The notes beneath the pieces are model-generated. The model was not told the origin of the DNA. It made no database searches and saw only the letters and a program-made list of their open reading frames with translations. Position numbers and translations under genes: made by a program. Source: Paenisporosarcina sp. FSL H8-0542 (GTDB lineage: Bacteria > Bacillota > Bacilli > Bacillales_A > Planococcaceae). Taken from it: a stretch of DNA of 64,000 bases. The stretch spans positions 1,767,001 to 1,831,000 of the forward strand of contig NZ_CP152050.1 of the NCBI RefSeq assembly GCF_038632915.1. The letters are read 5' to 3'. This document shows, in pieces, positions 1-9,200 of this stretch; positions within the stretch are counted from its first letter, which is position 1, and the number at the start of each line of letters is the position of its first letter.

Positions 1-219
1 ATCCTTTGGCTTGTAAATGCTGTTATGTTATTTGGTGTTTGGTTGTTTGCTTCTGTCTTTCTGTCGACAGGGGATGAATGGTGGTCCTTATACACTTTTA
101 ATATGGAGGAAATATCTCCTTTCAATCTAGAAATATCTTGGCTAAATGTCTTTATATTTGGATTCATTTCTTTGGTAATTTCTTTCTTCCTTGTAAAGAT
201 AACTTCAGTAAAAAAATAA
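1..219 (+). CDS. Partial small membrane protein (5' end outside window)
   Basis: The reading frame is open from the first base of the window (the codons before the ATG at 25 encode more hydrophobic residues), so this is probably the 3' part of a longer gene. Two hydrophobic stretches are visible: one at the start (around LFGVWLFASVFL) and one near the end (around VFIFGFISLVISFFLV), followed by a basic tail. It is therefore an integral membrane protein of unknown function. The stop codon is followed within about 12 bases by the first copy of the ACTAACGGG repeat. The ATG at 25 has no ribosome binding site, which supports truncation by the window edge. Confidence 0.5.
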   Translation: MLWLVNAVMLFGVWLFASVFLSTGDEWWSLYTFNMEEISPFNLEISWLNVFIFGFISLVISFFLVKITSVKK

Positions 220-230
220 CAACTTAGTTC

Positions 231-331
231 TTCTTCAACTAACGGGTGCTTTAGTTAAAAATCATCGGGCTGTTTAAACAGCCCTTTTTCTTATTGAACT
301 AACGGGGCAGGTTAGTTCAATAAGAAAAAGA
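231..331 (+). repeat. ACTAACGGG repeat, full-length copy 1
   Basis: This is the clearest full copy. A left hairpin (TTCAACTAACGGGTGC then TTTAGTT) is followed by a terminator hairpin GGGCTGTTTAAACAGCCC with a T-run. A right hairpin closes it: CTTATTGAACTAAC, a 7-base loop GGGGCAG, then GTTAGTTCAATAAG, a perfect 14-bp stem. It sits between the partial membrane gene and the next small gene. Confidence 0.9.
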
Positions 332-382
332 GTTATGGACAGAATAAGGGGTAGAAAATTAAATAAAAGGAAGTGGGATTGC

Positions 383-895
383 ATGGTTAATATCGACGAT
401 GAAACCAACTTTGTAAATAATCAAATAGACTTTTGGGATTGTGAGTGTACTGAAAACCCATTATTTATGTACAACGTGGACGGTGAGTTTAGAGAAACGT
501 TAACTGCATTTTGGAGGAACTATAATAGCTTTCCACTAAAAGTAGTTCATAATTTTGTACGAGAAATAGATGATTTAGATTCGGATGATAAAGTATATAA
601 ATTAAGAATTGATACAGTAAATACAATAGATGAACTGGTTAAAATGTTAGATGAAATAGGATGGAAATTAACTGAAGAAAACTTCTTTATAACTAATTCA
701 TCCAAAGAAATTGTTTTTAAAACAACAGAGATAGATATATTAAAGGGAAAAGTATTTGCACAGAAACCGATTTTTGAATTAGATACAAGGGAGACCTTAA
801 CAGAAGTCATTTTACATGGGTATTCCTTTTTGATAGGTACAAATGATACTAAGTTATCTACTAAGGAAATGGTTAAAGATATTTCCCTTCGTTAA
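383..895 (+). CDS. Hypothetical soluble protein, 170 residues
   Basis: I do not recognise a family. The product is acidic, with no signal peptide or membrane segment, and is rich in Asp, Asn and aromatic residues near the N-terminus (NNQIDFWDCEC). I chose the ATG at 383 because AAAGGAAG lies 9 bases upstream. An in-frame ATG at 335 would add 16 basic residues, but it abuts the repeat and has no good ribosome binding site. The gene is a single ORF bracketed by two repeat copies, the typical arrangement in this region. Small acidic proteins in such settings are sometimes immunity or antitoxin-like, but nothing here proves that. Confidence 0.55.
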   Translation: MVNIDDETNFVNNQIDFWDCECTENPLFMYNVDGEFRETLTAFWRNYNSFPLKVVHNFVREIDDLDSDDKVYKLRIDTVNTIDELVKMLDEIGWKLTEENFFITNSSKEIVFKTTEIDILKGKVFAQKPIFELDTRETLTEVILHGYSFLIGTNDTKLSTKEMVKDISLR

Positions 896-910
896 AGTAG
901 TCTTTAGGTA

Positions 911-990
911 ATTCAACTAATGAAGATCATCGGGTTGCTATGCAGCCCTTTTTCTTATTGAACTAACGGGGCAGAATAGTTCAACAAGAT
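911..990 (+). repeat. ACTAACGGG repeat, copy 2
   Basis: The left hairpin is shortened (TTCAACTAATGAAG). The central terminator (GGGTTGCTATGCAGCCC plus T-run) and the right hairpin (TTGAACTAACGGGGCAG then AATAGTTCAA) are present. It lies 15 bases after the preceding stop codon. Confidence 0.85.
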
Positions 991-1035
991 TTTTAGTTTA
1001 AATGGTAAGATATGTTTATAAAAGGGGGGAGTTAA

Positions 1036-1329
1036 ATGAGTGATTTTTTCTTAATCCTTATGGGCTTTTTTATTGTTGTTGCAAATATTATTGGATTTAT
1101 ATCTTACAAAAAAAAGAAAAATCTATACTTTGCGGCTTTGACAATATTATTATTAGCAGTTTTATTTGGGACAATCGGTGGTGTATTAGCACTTTTTGTT
1201 ATTCGTGATGCTTTTGCAATATTCTATGGCATGCAGCTAGGATACTATTTAATAATAAATAGCGTCATCGTTTTTTTAATTGCAATTTTAGCAACTGTAA
1301 TAAACAAATTTAACAACAGAAAAATGTAA
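1036..1329 (+). CDS. Small three-helix membrane protein, 97 residues
   Basis: The product has three hydrophobic segments, at about residues 4-24, 31-55 and 70-90, with a short Lys-rich loop (KKKKN) after the first, so it should be an integral membrane protein. No family is recognised. The start is well supported by AAGGGGGGAG about 6 bases before the ATG. It is a single-gene unit between repeat copies 2 and 3 and on the same strand as its neighbours. Confidence 0.6.
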   Translation: MSDFFLILMGFFIVVANIIGFISYKKKKNLYFAALTILLLAVLFGTIGGVLALFVIRDAFAIFYGMQLGYYLIINSVIVFLIAILATVINKFNNRKM

Positions 1330-1343
1330 TTCATGATTATATT

Positions 1344-1430
1344 CTACTAACGAGTGCTTTAGTTAAAGATCCTCGTGCCACTTAGCCAGCTCTATTTCTT
1401 ATTGAACTAACAAAGCAGTTTAGTAGCTTG
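1344..1430 (+). repeat. ACTAACGGG repeat, diverged copy 3
   Basis: All three modules are recognisable but mutated: CTACTAACGAGTGCTTTAGTTAAAG, a degraded central stem (GTGCCACTTAGCCAGC), then TTATTGAACTAACAAAGCAG and TTTAGTAG. The loss of symmetry suggests an older copy. Confidence 0.7.
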
Positions 1431-1501
1431 AGGAAAATCTTGATGCTAAGAAATATCTTATAAAGGATACATTAATAGCAATCGAATAGGAGTAACCAAC
1501 T

Positions 1502-1780
1502 TTGAATTATGTTAGATTTTGTATTTATCAATTCATCTTATTTTCCTCAATTTTTGTTATCAGCTTTTACCAAGATCAATACTTAGGTAAACCATTTACT
1601 TCTGTTGATTTAATAGCAATATGTATAAGTTTATTTATCGCAATAATCGGTTACCGATTAGTAAATAAGATATATAAACGATTCGAGAATATTAGGTTGC
1701 AAAATAAGATATTAATTTCAATACCAACTGTAATATTATCAATCCTGTTTATTGGCTTACTTGAGCAATTACTCGTTTAG
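1502..1780 (+). CDS. Small membrane protein, 92 residues, TTG start
   Basis: Three hydrophobic segments are visible, at about residues 7-23, 33-50 and 69-90, separated by a basic stretch (NKIYKRFENIRLQNK). The predicted start is TTG, with AGGAG 9 bases upstream. No family is recognised. The next repeat starts almost immediately after the stop codon, so the transcript probably ends there. Confidence 0.5.
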   Translation: MNYVRFCIYQFILFSSIFVISFYQDQYLGKPFTSVDLIAICISLFIAIIGYRLVNKIYKRFENIRLQNKILISIPTVILSILFIGLLEQLLV

Positions 1781-1826
1781 TTTTCTTACTCAACTAACGG
1801 GGCAGGTTAGTTCAATAAGAATTATT
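1781..1826 (+). repeat. ACTAACGGG repeat, right-hairpin-only copy 4
   Basis: Only the right module is present: CTCAACTAAC, loop GGGGCAG, GTTAGTTCAATAAGA. It starts directly after the preceding stop codon. Confidence 0.85.
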
Positions 1827-1895
1827 TACAAACTAGTTGAGTTAGGACAAATTTTATGTACCACAGTTTCAACAACGCCAAAGGGATGTGTATTA

Positions 1896-2534
1896 ATGAA
1901 AGAGTATTATCACTCTAAAAAGAAGAAAATTAGGGGATGGAAGCGTCACAAGAGGAAAATAGAAAAATGGAGACAAAATGTAATCGACTTAGAAATTGAT
2001 TACATACGAGAAAACCAAAAAGATTACGCAAAGTTGTGGATTCATCCCTTTTATTCGTTAGTCCGTACAAACCCACCAAATTGGTATAACCGTTTATTGT
2101 TAAGCAAAATGATAGATGTATATCTAAACTGGTATGAAAAAATGGCGAAAGAAAATGAAGACTTTTATCTAAAGATTTGGTTATATGAACCTGAATTTAT
2201 CAATTCCCAAATTGTTGTCTCGTACAAAGACTGTATAAATTTTTACAATGATACCTTTGATAAAAACACTATTAAAAAGGTATTTCCACTTCATAAATAT
2301 GAGTCATTAAAGGATAAATTAGCAATGTTTGATTGGGAAGCCCACATTGATGCCGAAAAGTATTGGGAAGAGGAAATTAAAGAGGATATAGAGACAGGGT
2401 ACAGAACAAAAGAAGAGGTAAATGAGATACTAAATAAATCTTATAAAACCGAAAAAATTAAACTTAGCTATGGAAGTGACACCATTTATAAAGTAAATGT
2501 TGGAGATGTTTGGGTGGGAACTTTAAAAAGATGA
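1896..2534 (+). CDS. Hypothetical soluble protein, 212 residues
   Basis: The protein begins with a strongly basic segment (KKKKIRGWKRHKRKIEKWR) and continues as a Trp/Tyr-rich, charged, probably helical protein with no membrane segment. I do not recognise a family. The frame is open upstream to 1752, but that extension translates the repeat at 1781-1826. The ATG at 1896, with an AAGGGATG-type ribosome binding site, is the better start. The basic N-terminus could contact nucleic acid, which is only a guess. No repeat follows until 2601. Confidence 0.55.
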   Translation: MKEYYHSKKKKIRGWKRHKRKIEKWRQNVIDLEIDYIRENQKDYAKLWIHPFYSLVRTNPPNWYNRLLLSKMIDVYLNWYEKMAKENEDFYLKIWLYEPEFINSQIVVSYKDCINFYNDTFDKNTIKKVFPLHKYESLKDKLAMFDWEAHIDAEKYWEEEIKEDIETGYRTKEEVNEILNKSYKTEKIKLSYGSDTIYKVNVGDVWVGTLKR

Positions 2535-2600
2535 TGGAGTACCCCTATGAAGAATGCTCTCAGTTCTTCATTAAAATATATACCTATACCATTTAAGCCA

Positions 2601-2691
2601 TATTGAACTAACGGGTGCTTTAGTTGAAGGTCATTGAGTTGCTTTGCAGCCCTTTTCTTATTGAACTAACGGGGCAGTTTAGTTGAACAAT
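2601..2691 (+). repeat. ACTAACGGG repeat, full-length copy 5
   Basis: The left hairpin is TTGAACTAACGGGTGC with TTTAGTTGAAG. The central stem is GTTGCTTTGCAGC with a T-run. The right hairpin is TTGAACTAACGGGGCAG with TTTAGTTGAA. Confidence 0.9.
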
Positions 2692-2728
2692 CAAATCAAA
2701 TAAAATATATTTAAAAATGGAGATACAG

Positions 2729-2968
2729 GTGAAATCAAGAATATTACTCTCGATGATGATTCTAAGTTTTTTTATCGTAATTACTGGTTGTAATTCTGAA
2801 GAAAAAAGCTATAAAGTATGGGTTGAACCTTCAACAAGCAGTCAAGAAACGATAGATTCAGCGATTAAAAGGCTTTCAAATGCCAAAGTCGATTTCATAA
2901 TTGAAGACAATGGAAGTGTTTTAGTAAATGAGAAGGATTTGAACAAGGCGGTAATATGTTGTTCTTAA
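2729..2968 (+). CDS. Small lipoprotein, 79 residues
   Basis: The N-terminus is a lipoprotein signal: Lys/Arg, a hydrophobic core and the lipobox ITGC. The protein would be anchored on the outer face of the membrane. The remaining 55 or so residues are acidic and end with a Cys-Cys pair. I chose GTG at 2729 because GGAGA lies 5 bases upstream. The ATG at 2717 has no ribosome binding site and would put that GGAGA inside the coding region. The family is unknown. It lies between repeat copies 5 and 6. Confidence 0.55.
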   Translation: MKSRILLSMMILSFFIVITGCNSEEKSYKVWVEPSTSSQETIDSAIKRLSNAKVDFIIEDNGSVLVNEKDLNKAVICCS

Positions 2969-3007
2969 ATAGTTGAGTATATTACTTCAACAAGGAGTGA
3001 AGCTTTT

Positions 3008-3046
3008 TTTCTTATTGAACTAACGGGGCAGGTTAGTTCAATAAGC
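3008..3046 (+). repeat. ACTAACGGG repeat, right-hairpin-only copy 6
   Basis: A perfect right module: CTTATTGAACTAAC, loop GGGGCAG, GTTAGTTCAATAAG. It is preceded by a T-run and marks the boundary with the MarR block. Confidence 0.9.
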
Positions 3047-3152
3047 ATGTATATTTAGAAGTATACAAATTAGTTTACTTTTATTGTTTATGGAGACTAT
3101 GTATTTTTTATGTTGATGAATGTGCAAATAGTCCCACTTATAATCTCTATGA

Positions 3153-3626
3153 TTACCAGACAGGTCTTAATCTCGTTGGTAATTTATCTCCATTTGCTTC
3201 ATAAACTAATTTTGTTAAATCTTCTTTGAGCATTTGCAGGCGTTCAGCACCTATGTTTTCAATCCAACGTTGCTCAATCTCAGTTAGTATCTTCTCTTTT
3301 GCTTTCACTACTAACCAACCTCGTTCCGTCAAAACAATAATTTTACCTCTCTTATCAGTGGGATGAGCTTTGCGCATTACATAGCCACTTTTCTCAAGAT
3401 AATCCACCATTTTACTCACAGCTTGCTTTGTAATTCCTAAATATTCGGCTAGTTCTATACCTGTTGCTCCATTGGGAGTGATGCATTTAAACATAAAACC
3501 ATGTACAGGTCTAATATCTCCAAATCCCAATTCACTCAATCTGTCATGTAATTCATTAATTGATGTACTAAAGGATAATGATAATAGTGATGTAAGATCC
3601 AATTCACTAAATACTTCATGATTCAT
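3153..3626 (-). CDS. MarR-family transcriptional regulator
   Basis: This is a dimeric winged-helix repressor of about 157 residues, usual for MarR proteins. The recognition helix region is visible (GIELAEYLGITKQAVSKMVD), followed by the wing (HPTDKRGKIIVLTERG). The start is set by AAGGAGG 8 bases before the ATG at 3626. The gene diverges from the DUF3238-like/azoreductase operon. The 150-bp gap holds two copies of AGTCAA-N5-TTGAC over the promoters, so it very likely represses itself and the neighbouring operon. By analogy with Bacillus MarR-type sensors that control azoreductases, the inducer may be a quinone or another electrophile; this is inference. Confidence 0.85.
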   Translation of the reverse strand: MNHEVFSELDLTSLLSLSFSTSINELHDRLSELGFGDIRPVHGFMFKCITPNGATGIELAEYLGITKQAVSKMVDYLEKSGYVMRKAHPTDKRGKIIVLTERGWLVVKAKEKILTEIEQRWIENIGAERLQMLKEDLTKLVYEANGDKLPTRLRPVW

Positions 3627-3641
3627 ACATAAAACCTCCTT

Positions 3642-3712
3642 AAATAAAGTCAATTAGGTTGACTTTATTTGAAACCCATTGTACTATACACCATGTAGTC
3701 AATCAAGTTGAC
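3642..3712. promoter_or_regulatory. Divergent promoters with two MarR-type operators
   Basis: Operator 1 is a perfect 12-bp inverted repeat, AAATAAAGTCAA (3642-3653) and TTGACTTTATTT (3659-3670), with a 5-bp spacer. Operator 2 is GTCAA-N5-TTGAC (3698-3712). The rightward promoter fits TTGACT (3659-3664), 17 bp, TACTAT (3682-3687), so its -35 lies inside operator 1. The leftward promoter fits TTGATT (3706-3701), 17 bp, TACAAT (3683-3678), so its -35 overlaps operator 2. Binding would block both promoters. Confidence 0.75.
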
Positions 3713-3777
3713 CATAGTTCAATTATAAAAGAAATAGGATTCACCGTAACAAAATTAATACATTATGGAGGGTTCTC

Positions 3778-4362
3778 ATGGCTAACATCGTTAAAATTAG
3801 AGGAAGTGTATTTGCACCGTATGCTTGGTTGGAACCTATTAAAGATACTGCAACAGAAAAGATATTCGAATACACTGGTGATGCACGTGAATTTACACCA
3901 AACGCTGTAAACACTACACGGTCAAGATTAGAGCAAGAAGTGATTATTGATTTTTATAAAAAAGAAATTTTCACATATACAAATGCTTGTATCGTAACTG
4001 TAAAAGTTACAAATCCAGATGGTTCTATTGATTATAAAAAAGGAAAAACAAGTACAGAAAATATTGTATGTACTAATGTTGTGTGGGGCACTGATGAAGT
4101 TTCTTTTGAAATGAGGGCAAGTGCAAGCAATCCTTTAAATGCAGCAGCACCTGCGGCTGATTATTTATTAACTATACATGTTAACAAGAGTGGTGTTGCA
4201 CAAATTGAAGGTGCACATGATGGGTTCCCCTGCTATGAATTTTATAAACAAACAGATTTTGGTCCATTTGAATTAATATATACACATGATTTCAGAAAAA
4301 CTGGTGACACTCCGGCAACGCTAGCTGGGGAAATGGAATACAGTTTTAAAACGACAATCTAG
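3778..4362 (+). CDS. DUF3238-like protein, first of two paralogues
   Basis: This 194-residue soluble protein has no signal peptide. Conserved blocks shared with the next gene are REFTPNAVN, RSRLEQEV, YKKEIFTYTN, GAHDGFPCYEFYK and the C-terminal THDFRKTGDT. Conserved Asp, His and Cys residues in the GAHDGFPC segment may be functional. It resembles proteins annotated as DUF3238 in Bacillus (assigned from memory, no search run). The function is unknown. Its start follows GGAGG by 9 bases. It is the first gene behind the MarR operators, so it is probably induced with the azoreductase. Confidence 0.7.
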   Translation: MANIVKIRGSVFAPYAWLEPIKDTATEKIFEYTGDAREFTPNAVNTTRSRLEQEVIIDFYKKEIFTYTNACIVTVKVTNPDGSIDYKKGKTSTENIVCTNVVWGTDEVSFEMRASASNPLNAAAPAADYLLTIHVNKSGVAQIEGAHDGFPCYEFYKQTDFGPFELIYTHDFRKTGDTPATLAGEMEYSFKTTI

Positions 4363-4503
4363 ATATAAATATAAGTAGAAGTTTACAAGCAGCAAATATT
4401 AAAGGAAAAGCAATAATTTATACGAAAGAAATTGCGATCTGTTTTGCTCAATGGCTCAATATTATTATCCAAAATAAAATTAAAAATCATAGAGGTGTGT
4501 CTC

Positions 4504-5088
4504 ATGACTAATATCGTTAAAGTTAGAGCAAGTGTATTTATTCCAATGTCTTGGACTGAACCTAAGAAGGATACTCAAACAGGAAACGTGATTCAATTCG
4601 AAGGTGACTCACGTGAATTTACACCATATGCTGTAAACGCTATGCGTTCCAGAATTGAACAAGAAGTAGTTATAGATTTATATAAAAAAGAAATCTTCAC
4701 ATATGCGAATACTGGCATAACAACGGAAAGAATCACAACTACTGATGGTTCCGTTAATAAAAAAACAGGAAAAGCTAGTACGGAAGGTATTTTGTGCACT
4801 GATGTTGTATGGAGGTCAGATGACGTCAAATTTCAAATGAGTGCTAGTGCTGGCAACCCATTAAATGTATATGCACCTCCCGTTGATTATCTATTAACTG
4901 TACATGTCAAAAAAGATGGTACTGTCGATATTCAAGGTGCACATGATGGATTCCCTTGTTATGAATTTTATAAGCAAGTAAACTATGGTCCGTTTGAAAA
5001 GATTCATACACATGACTTCAGAGAAACTGGTGATACAGCTGAAGCTCTAGGTGGAGACATGGAATATAGTTTTAAAAAGATATTGTAA
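4504..5088 (+). CDS. DUF3238-like protein, second paralogue
   Basis: The protein is 194 residues, the same length as the preceding gene, and aligns with it end to end without obvious gaps. The shared blocks include GAHDGFPCYEFYK and THDFRETGDT. The start at 4504 follows AGAGGTG. The frame is open upstream to 4432, but that part lacks similarity to the paralogue. Tandem duplication is the simplest explanation; the copies have diverged clearly, so the event is not recent. It lies 140 bp after the first copy and 71 bp before the azoreductase, so it probably belongs to the same operon. Confidence 0.7.
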   Translation: MTNIVKVRASVFIPMSWTEPKKDTQTGNVIQFEGDSREFTPYAVNAMRSRIEQEVVIDLYKKEIFTYANTGITTERITTTDGSVNKKTGKASTEGILCTDVVWRSDDVKFQMSASAGNPLNVYAPPVDYLLTVHVKKDGTVDIQGAHDGFPCYEFYKQVNYGPFEKIHTHDFRETGDTAEALGGDMEYSFKKIL

Positions 5089-5159
5089 AGCCAATAGGAT
5101 TCCCTTTTTAGTGAATAAATATATAACAACATAAGAGTGAGCAACAGGAGGAAAAGAGA

Positions 5160-5786
5160 ATGACAACAGTTTTATTTGTAAAAGCAAACGATCGCCCAGC
5201 AAACCAAGCAGTTAGTGTGAAATTATATGAGGCTTTTTTAGCAAGCTACAAAGAATCACATCCAAATAATACAGTGATAGAGCTTGATTTATTCAAGGAA
5301 GAATTGCCATATGTAGGTGTAGATATGATTAACGGTACATTTAAGGCAAGTAGAGGACTTGATTTAACAGCAGAAGAAGCAAGAGCAGTAGCTGTTGCTG
5401 ATAAATATTTAGATCCATTCCTTGCAGCTGATAAAGTTGTATTTGGTTTCCCTTTATGGAATTTAACTATCCCAGCTGTACTACACACATATATTGATTA
5501 CTTAAACCGTGCGGGCAAAACATTTAAATATACGCCAGAAGGTCCAGTAGGTCTTATTGGAAATAAAAAAATAGCATTATTAAACGCAAGTGGCGGTGTA
5601 TATTCTGAAGGACCAAAAGCTGAAGTAGAAATGGCTGTTAAATATGTAGCAAGTATGATGAACTTCTTCGGTGTAAAAGACATGGAGAAAGTAGTGATTG
5701 AAGGTCACAGCCAATTTCCTGATAAAGCAGAAGCAATTATTGCTGCTGGGCTTGAAAAGGCTGTTAAAGTAGCAAGTACATTCTAA
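5160..5786 (+). CDS. azoR: FMN-dependent NADH azoreductase (AzoR family)
   Basis: The 208-residue flavodoxin-like-fold protein reduces azo compounds and quinones with NADH. Family features are visible: the N-terminal strand with FVKANDRP, the conserved FGFPLWNLTIPAVLHTYID segment around the FMN site, and NASGG. The length is normal for the family. The start follows AGGAGG by about 8 bases. It is the last gene of the MarR-controlled operon and is followed by a strong terminator. Cytoplasmic quinone or azo detoxification fits the divergent MarR regulator. Confidence 0.9.
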   Translation: MTTVLFVKANDRPANQAVSVKLYEAFLASYKESHPNNTVIELDLFKEELPYVGVDMINGTFKASRGLDLTAEEARAVAVADKYLDPFLAADKVVFGFPLWNLTIPAVLHTYIDYLNRAGKTFKYTPEGPVGLIGNKKIALLNASGGVYSEGPKAEVEMAVKYVASMMNFFGVKDMEKVVIEGHSQFPDKAEAIIAAGLEKAVKVASTF

Positions 5787-5813
5787 TTAACATAATGCTT
5801 GCCACCCTGTAGG

Positions 5814-5854
5814 GCAGTACCAACACTTTTATAGTGGTGGTACTGCTTTTTTTT
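5814..5854 (+). terminator. Rho-independent terminator after the azoreductase operon
   Basis: The stem is GCAGTACCAACACT against AGTGGTGGTACTGC, followed by eight T residues. Confidence 0.85.
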
Positions 5855-6021
5855 ATTCACTTATCTCATTACTTTTGGGCAATGATTGGAATTGCTATAT
5901 TTGATACTATGCAACTTAAGAAGAAAGTAAAGCCTTTTTCCTTTTTGAGCTGACGGGGCAGGAGGTGATCAGGCAGTCATTTATGCGGCTCGAAATCAAC
6001 TAGTTCCGTTTTCATAATTAA

Positions 6022-6147
6022 AATTCACTTATAAAAATATATCCTGTCCCTTTTTATATCACTCTTGGTATAGTACTTTTGTTTTATGCATGTATAGAAC
6101 CAATAACAGCAAGAGTTACATCCTATGTTCAATTTTCAGAAAAGTAG
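6022..6147 (+). pseudogene. Possible C-terminal relic of a membrane protein
   Basis: A 41-codon open stretch without a start codon, preceded directly by a stop, encodes one hydrophobic helix (YITLGIVLLFYAC) and a short polar tail. It could be the end of a lost membrane protein gene. It may equally be chance; the evidence is weak. Confidence 0.2.
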
Positions 6148-6205
6148 AAATATGGGATGATAAGGGTAAGTGGAATAAATATAAACTCAAAAAGGAGAGA
6201 CGTAA

Positions 6206-9200
6206 ATGAAAAAAAGTAAATTGAAAGCATTTAAAGTCATGTCTACTGCAGCTGTCACATCTTTACTTCTAACATCTTTAACAGCTTTTGCAGAAACGAA
6301 TGACACTTCAACCAAGTTTCAACCATTGGAAGATATAGTGGAGCAAGAAAGTAAGGATCTTTATAGTGAAGCTGTTACTAAAGAAGGTTTAATTAAAGCG
6401 TATAGCACGAATGAAATGGTCCGCCTAATCGTTGAAGTTGAACAGCTAACTGATGTGGAGCAATCATCAAAAAATAAAAAGTCAATGATGAAGCAAAAGC
6501 AAGACAAAGTGATTGATGCAATCACTAAAACGAAAAATTCAAAAGTAAATTCCGCTACTAAAGTGAAACATCGTTATTTTGAAGGTTTTAACGGATTCAG
6601 TTTAGAAACTGAGTTTCAGAATTTGAAAGAAATCGAGTCTATTCAAGGAGTTACGAATGTACATATTGCTAAAACATTCCATGAAACGATGGCAGCTAGT
6701 AAAGAATTGGTACAAGCTCAAAAAGTTTGGGAACAATATGGCTATAAAGGTGAAGGATTAGTTGTAGCGGTCGTAGATTCTGGGATTGATCATACACACA
6801 AAGATATGAAACTATCTGATAATGCAAAAGCGAAAGAAAAATGGACTCAAGATAAAATGAATCAAAAAATGGCAGATACAGATGTAAACGAAATTTGGTA
6901 TTCAGATAAAGTCCCGACAGGTTATGATTGGGCAGACAATGATACAAATGTCATCCCTGGGTTAAATGGTAGTTCGCATGCAACACACGTTGCTGGAACA
7001 GTTGGAGCTAATGGGGACGAAGCAACTGGTGGGGTCGCTGGTATTGCTCCAGGTGTTCAACTATTAGCAGAAAAGGTATTCTCGGATATGGGCGGCGGAG
7101 CCTATGAGGATGATATTATCGCAGGAATCGAGCATGCCGTTACAATGGGTGCAGATGTTATCAACATGAGCTTAGGTGTTGATGCAGGCTATGTTAGTGA
7201 AGAAGATGATCCGACTCAAAAAGCCATTCGAGTTGCGACAGAGCGTGGAACACTAGTTGTAGTGGCAGCTGGTAATTCCGCTCATAGTACGAAAAATAAT
7301 TTATTTCTTGACTCTGCTTCAAAGCCATATGCAGAAAATCCTGATATTGGGACAGTTGGTGCACCGGGTGTAGGTCCATATGCTTTATCGGTAGCATCCT
7401 ATGAAAATACAAAATTGCATTTAAATACTTTAGCAGATACAGATGGTTTTAACCTTCCTTTCCAAGATCAAACGATGTTTCCTGCAAAATATAATTTTAA
7501 ACTTTCAAGATTTTTAAATCCGAATCAAGAATATGAAATGGTGTATGCAAACGAAGGACGAAGCAAAGCTGATTTTCCCGCCAATAAAACTGGCTACATT
7601 GCAGTAATAAAATTATTAAATCAATATACTTCTTATTCTAGTATTCAATTTAACGCAGAAAGGTATGGAGCAAAAGCGGTTATCATAATACCAGCTGATA
7701 ATATGGCGACTGATTATCCTTATCTAAGATTAACTGAAAATTCAATTCCAACTGCTACAACAGGTAAGGCTCCAGGCCAAGAACTATTAAATAAACTAAA
7801 AAGTGGTCAAACCGTCAAGATGAAATTAGACGGGGAAACTTGGATAGATAATGCAAAAAAAGACAACATGTCCAGTTTTTCATCCTATGGTTCTCCAAGT
7901 ACATTAGATTTTAAACCTGAGATTTCGGCTCCTGGTGGAAATATTTATTCAACTGTTCCAGGAAATGATTATGAAATCATGAGCGGTACATCAATGGCAG
8001 CACCTCATGTTGCAGGCGGCTCAGCATTGTTATTGCAGGCCCTTTATCAAAAAGGATTAACCCATTCAGAAGATACAGTTTTAAAAGCAAAACTTGCTTT
8101 AATGAATACAGCTAATGTTCTCATGGATCCAAAAACAAACGGTGAAGTACCATATTCACCACGCTTACAAGGATCTGGTTTAATGAAAATTCAAAATGCC
8201 ATTAACACACCTGTCATTGTGAGAAGTCGAAACACGCCTTTAGAACAAGCTGGAGCAGTTGCTTTAAAGGAAATTGGACAAACTACAAGCTTTAAATTAA
8301 ACGTGGAAGCATTCGAAACTCCTAAGGGAAATAATAATAGTGAGGATATCGAATACCAAGTTTTTGTAGATGTTTTAAAGGATCAGACTGAAATGAAAGA
8401 ATATGATTTAGATTTTGATGGTGACATGGATTCCAAGGAGTATTTAACTTTAAAAAGTGAACGAATCAATGGAGCAACCGTCACTGTCAATGATAAAAAA
8501 GTGACAGTAACAGAAGGAGCACTTCTTAAAATTAAACCTGGTCAAACAAAACAGCTGACAGTTAATGTGAATTTACCAGATTCCTTAAAGAAAAATAGTT
8601 TTGTAGAAGGATTTGTTCGTCTAGTTCCGGTTACCAAGGACCAAGATAAAGCCGTGCCTTTATCCGTTCCTTATATGGGCTTTTATGGAAATTGGGGTGA
8701 ACCACTAAATATCGATCCTCCTGCATGGGAAAAAGATGCATTTTTAGGTTATACTGCACTTTGGGATGGAACATCAGAACGTTATCCAAAGGGATATGAT
8801 CCTAGTACTGGAACGTTTGATCTTAACAAAATTGCCATCTCGCCAAACTACCATCTAAATGGTATCTATTCTTCATTTACGTCTTTACGTAATCTACAAA
8901 AAACAGAAATGTTTGTTGAAGATCAATCAGGAAATATCGTTAAATATTTAGGTGACTTCAGTGAATATACAGGGACACCATGGAAATTCAGAAAAAATAT
9001 CATGTCAATTGGGGATACTTATTACAATGAACTCTATCCTTGGGATATGACAGATGAATCTGGACAATTTGTACAAGATGGAAATTATCAATATGTGATT
9101 AAATCGACATTAGACTATCCAGGCGCAAAACCACAGGAAGTTAAAATGCCTGTGAAAGTAGATTCGACACTACCTAAAGTTACAGACATTACTGTGACTC

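Larger units (their letters stand above)
5787..6205. other. Intergenic region with a partial repeat and a coding relic
   Basis: After the terminator there is a degraded piece of the ACTAACGGG repeat (around 5930-5962: GAGCTGACGGGGCAGG). A short open stretch at 6022-6147 follows, and the AAAGGAGAG ribosome binding site of the protease lies near 6190. No other gene was seen. Confidence 0.5.

Noticed and set aside
1752-1895. N-terminal extension of the 212-residue gene
   Set aside because: It translates the ACTAACGGG repeat and has no ribosome binding site; ATG 1896 is better.
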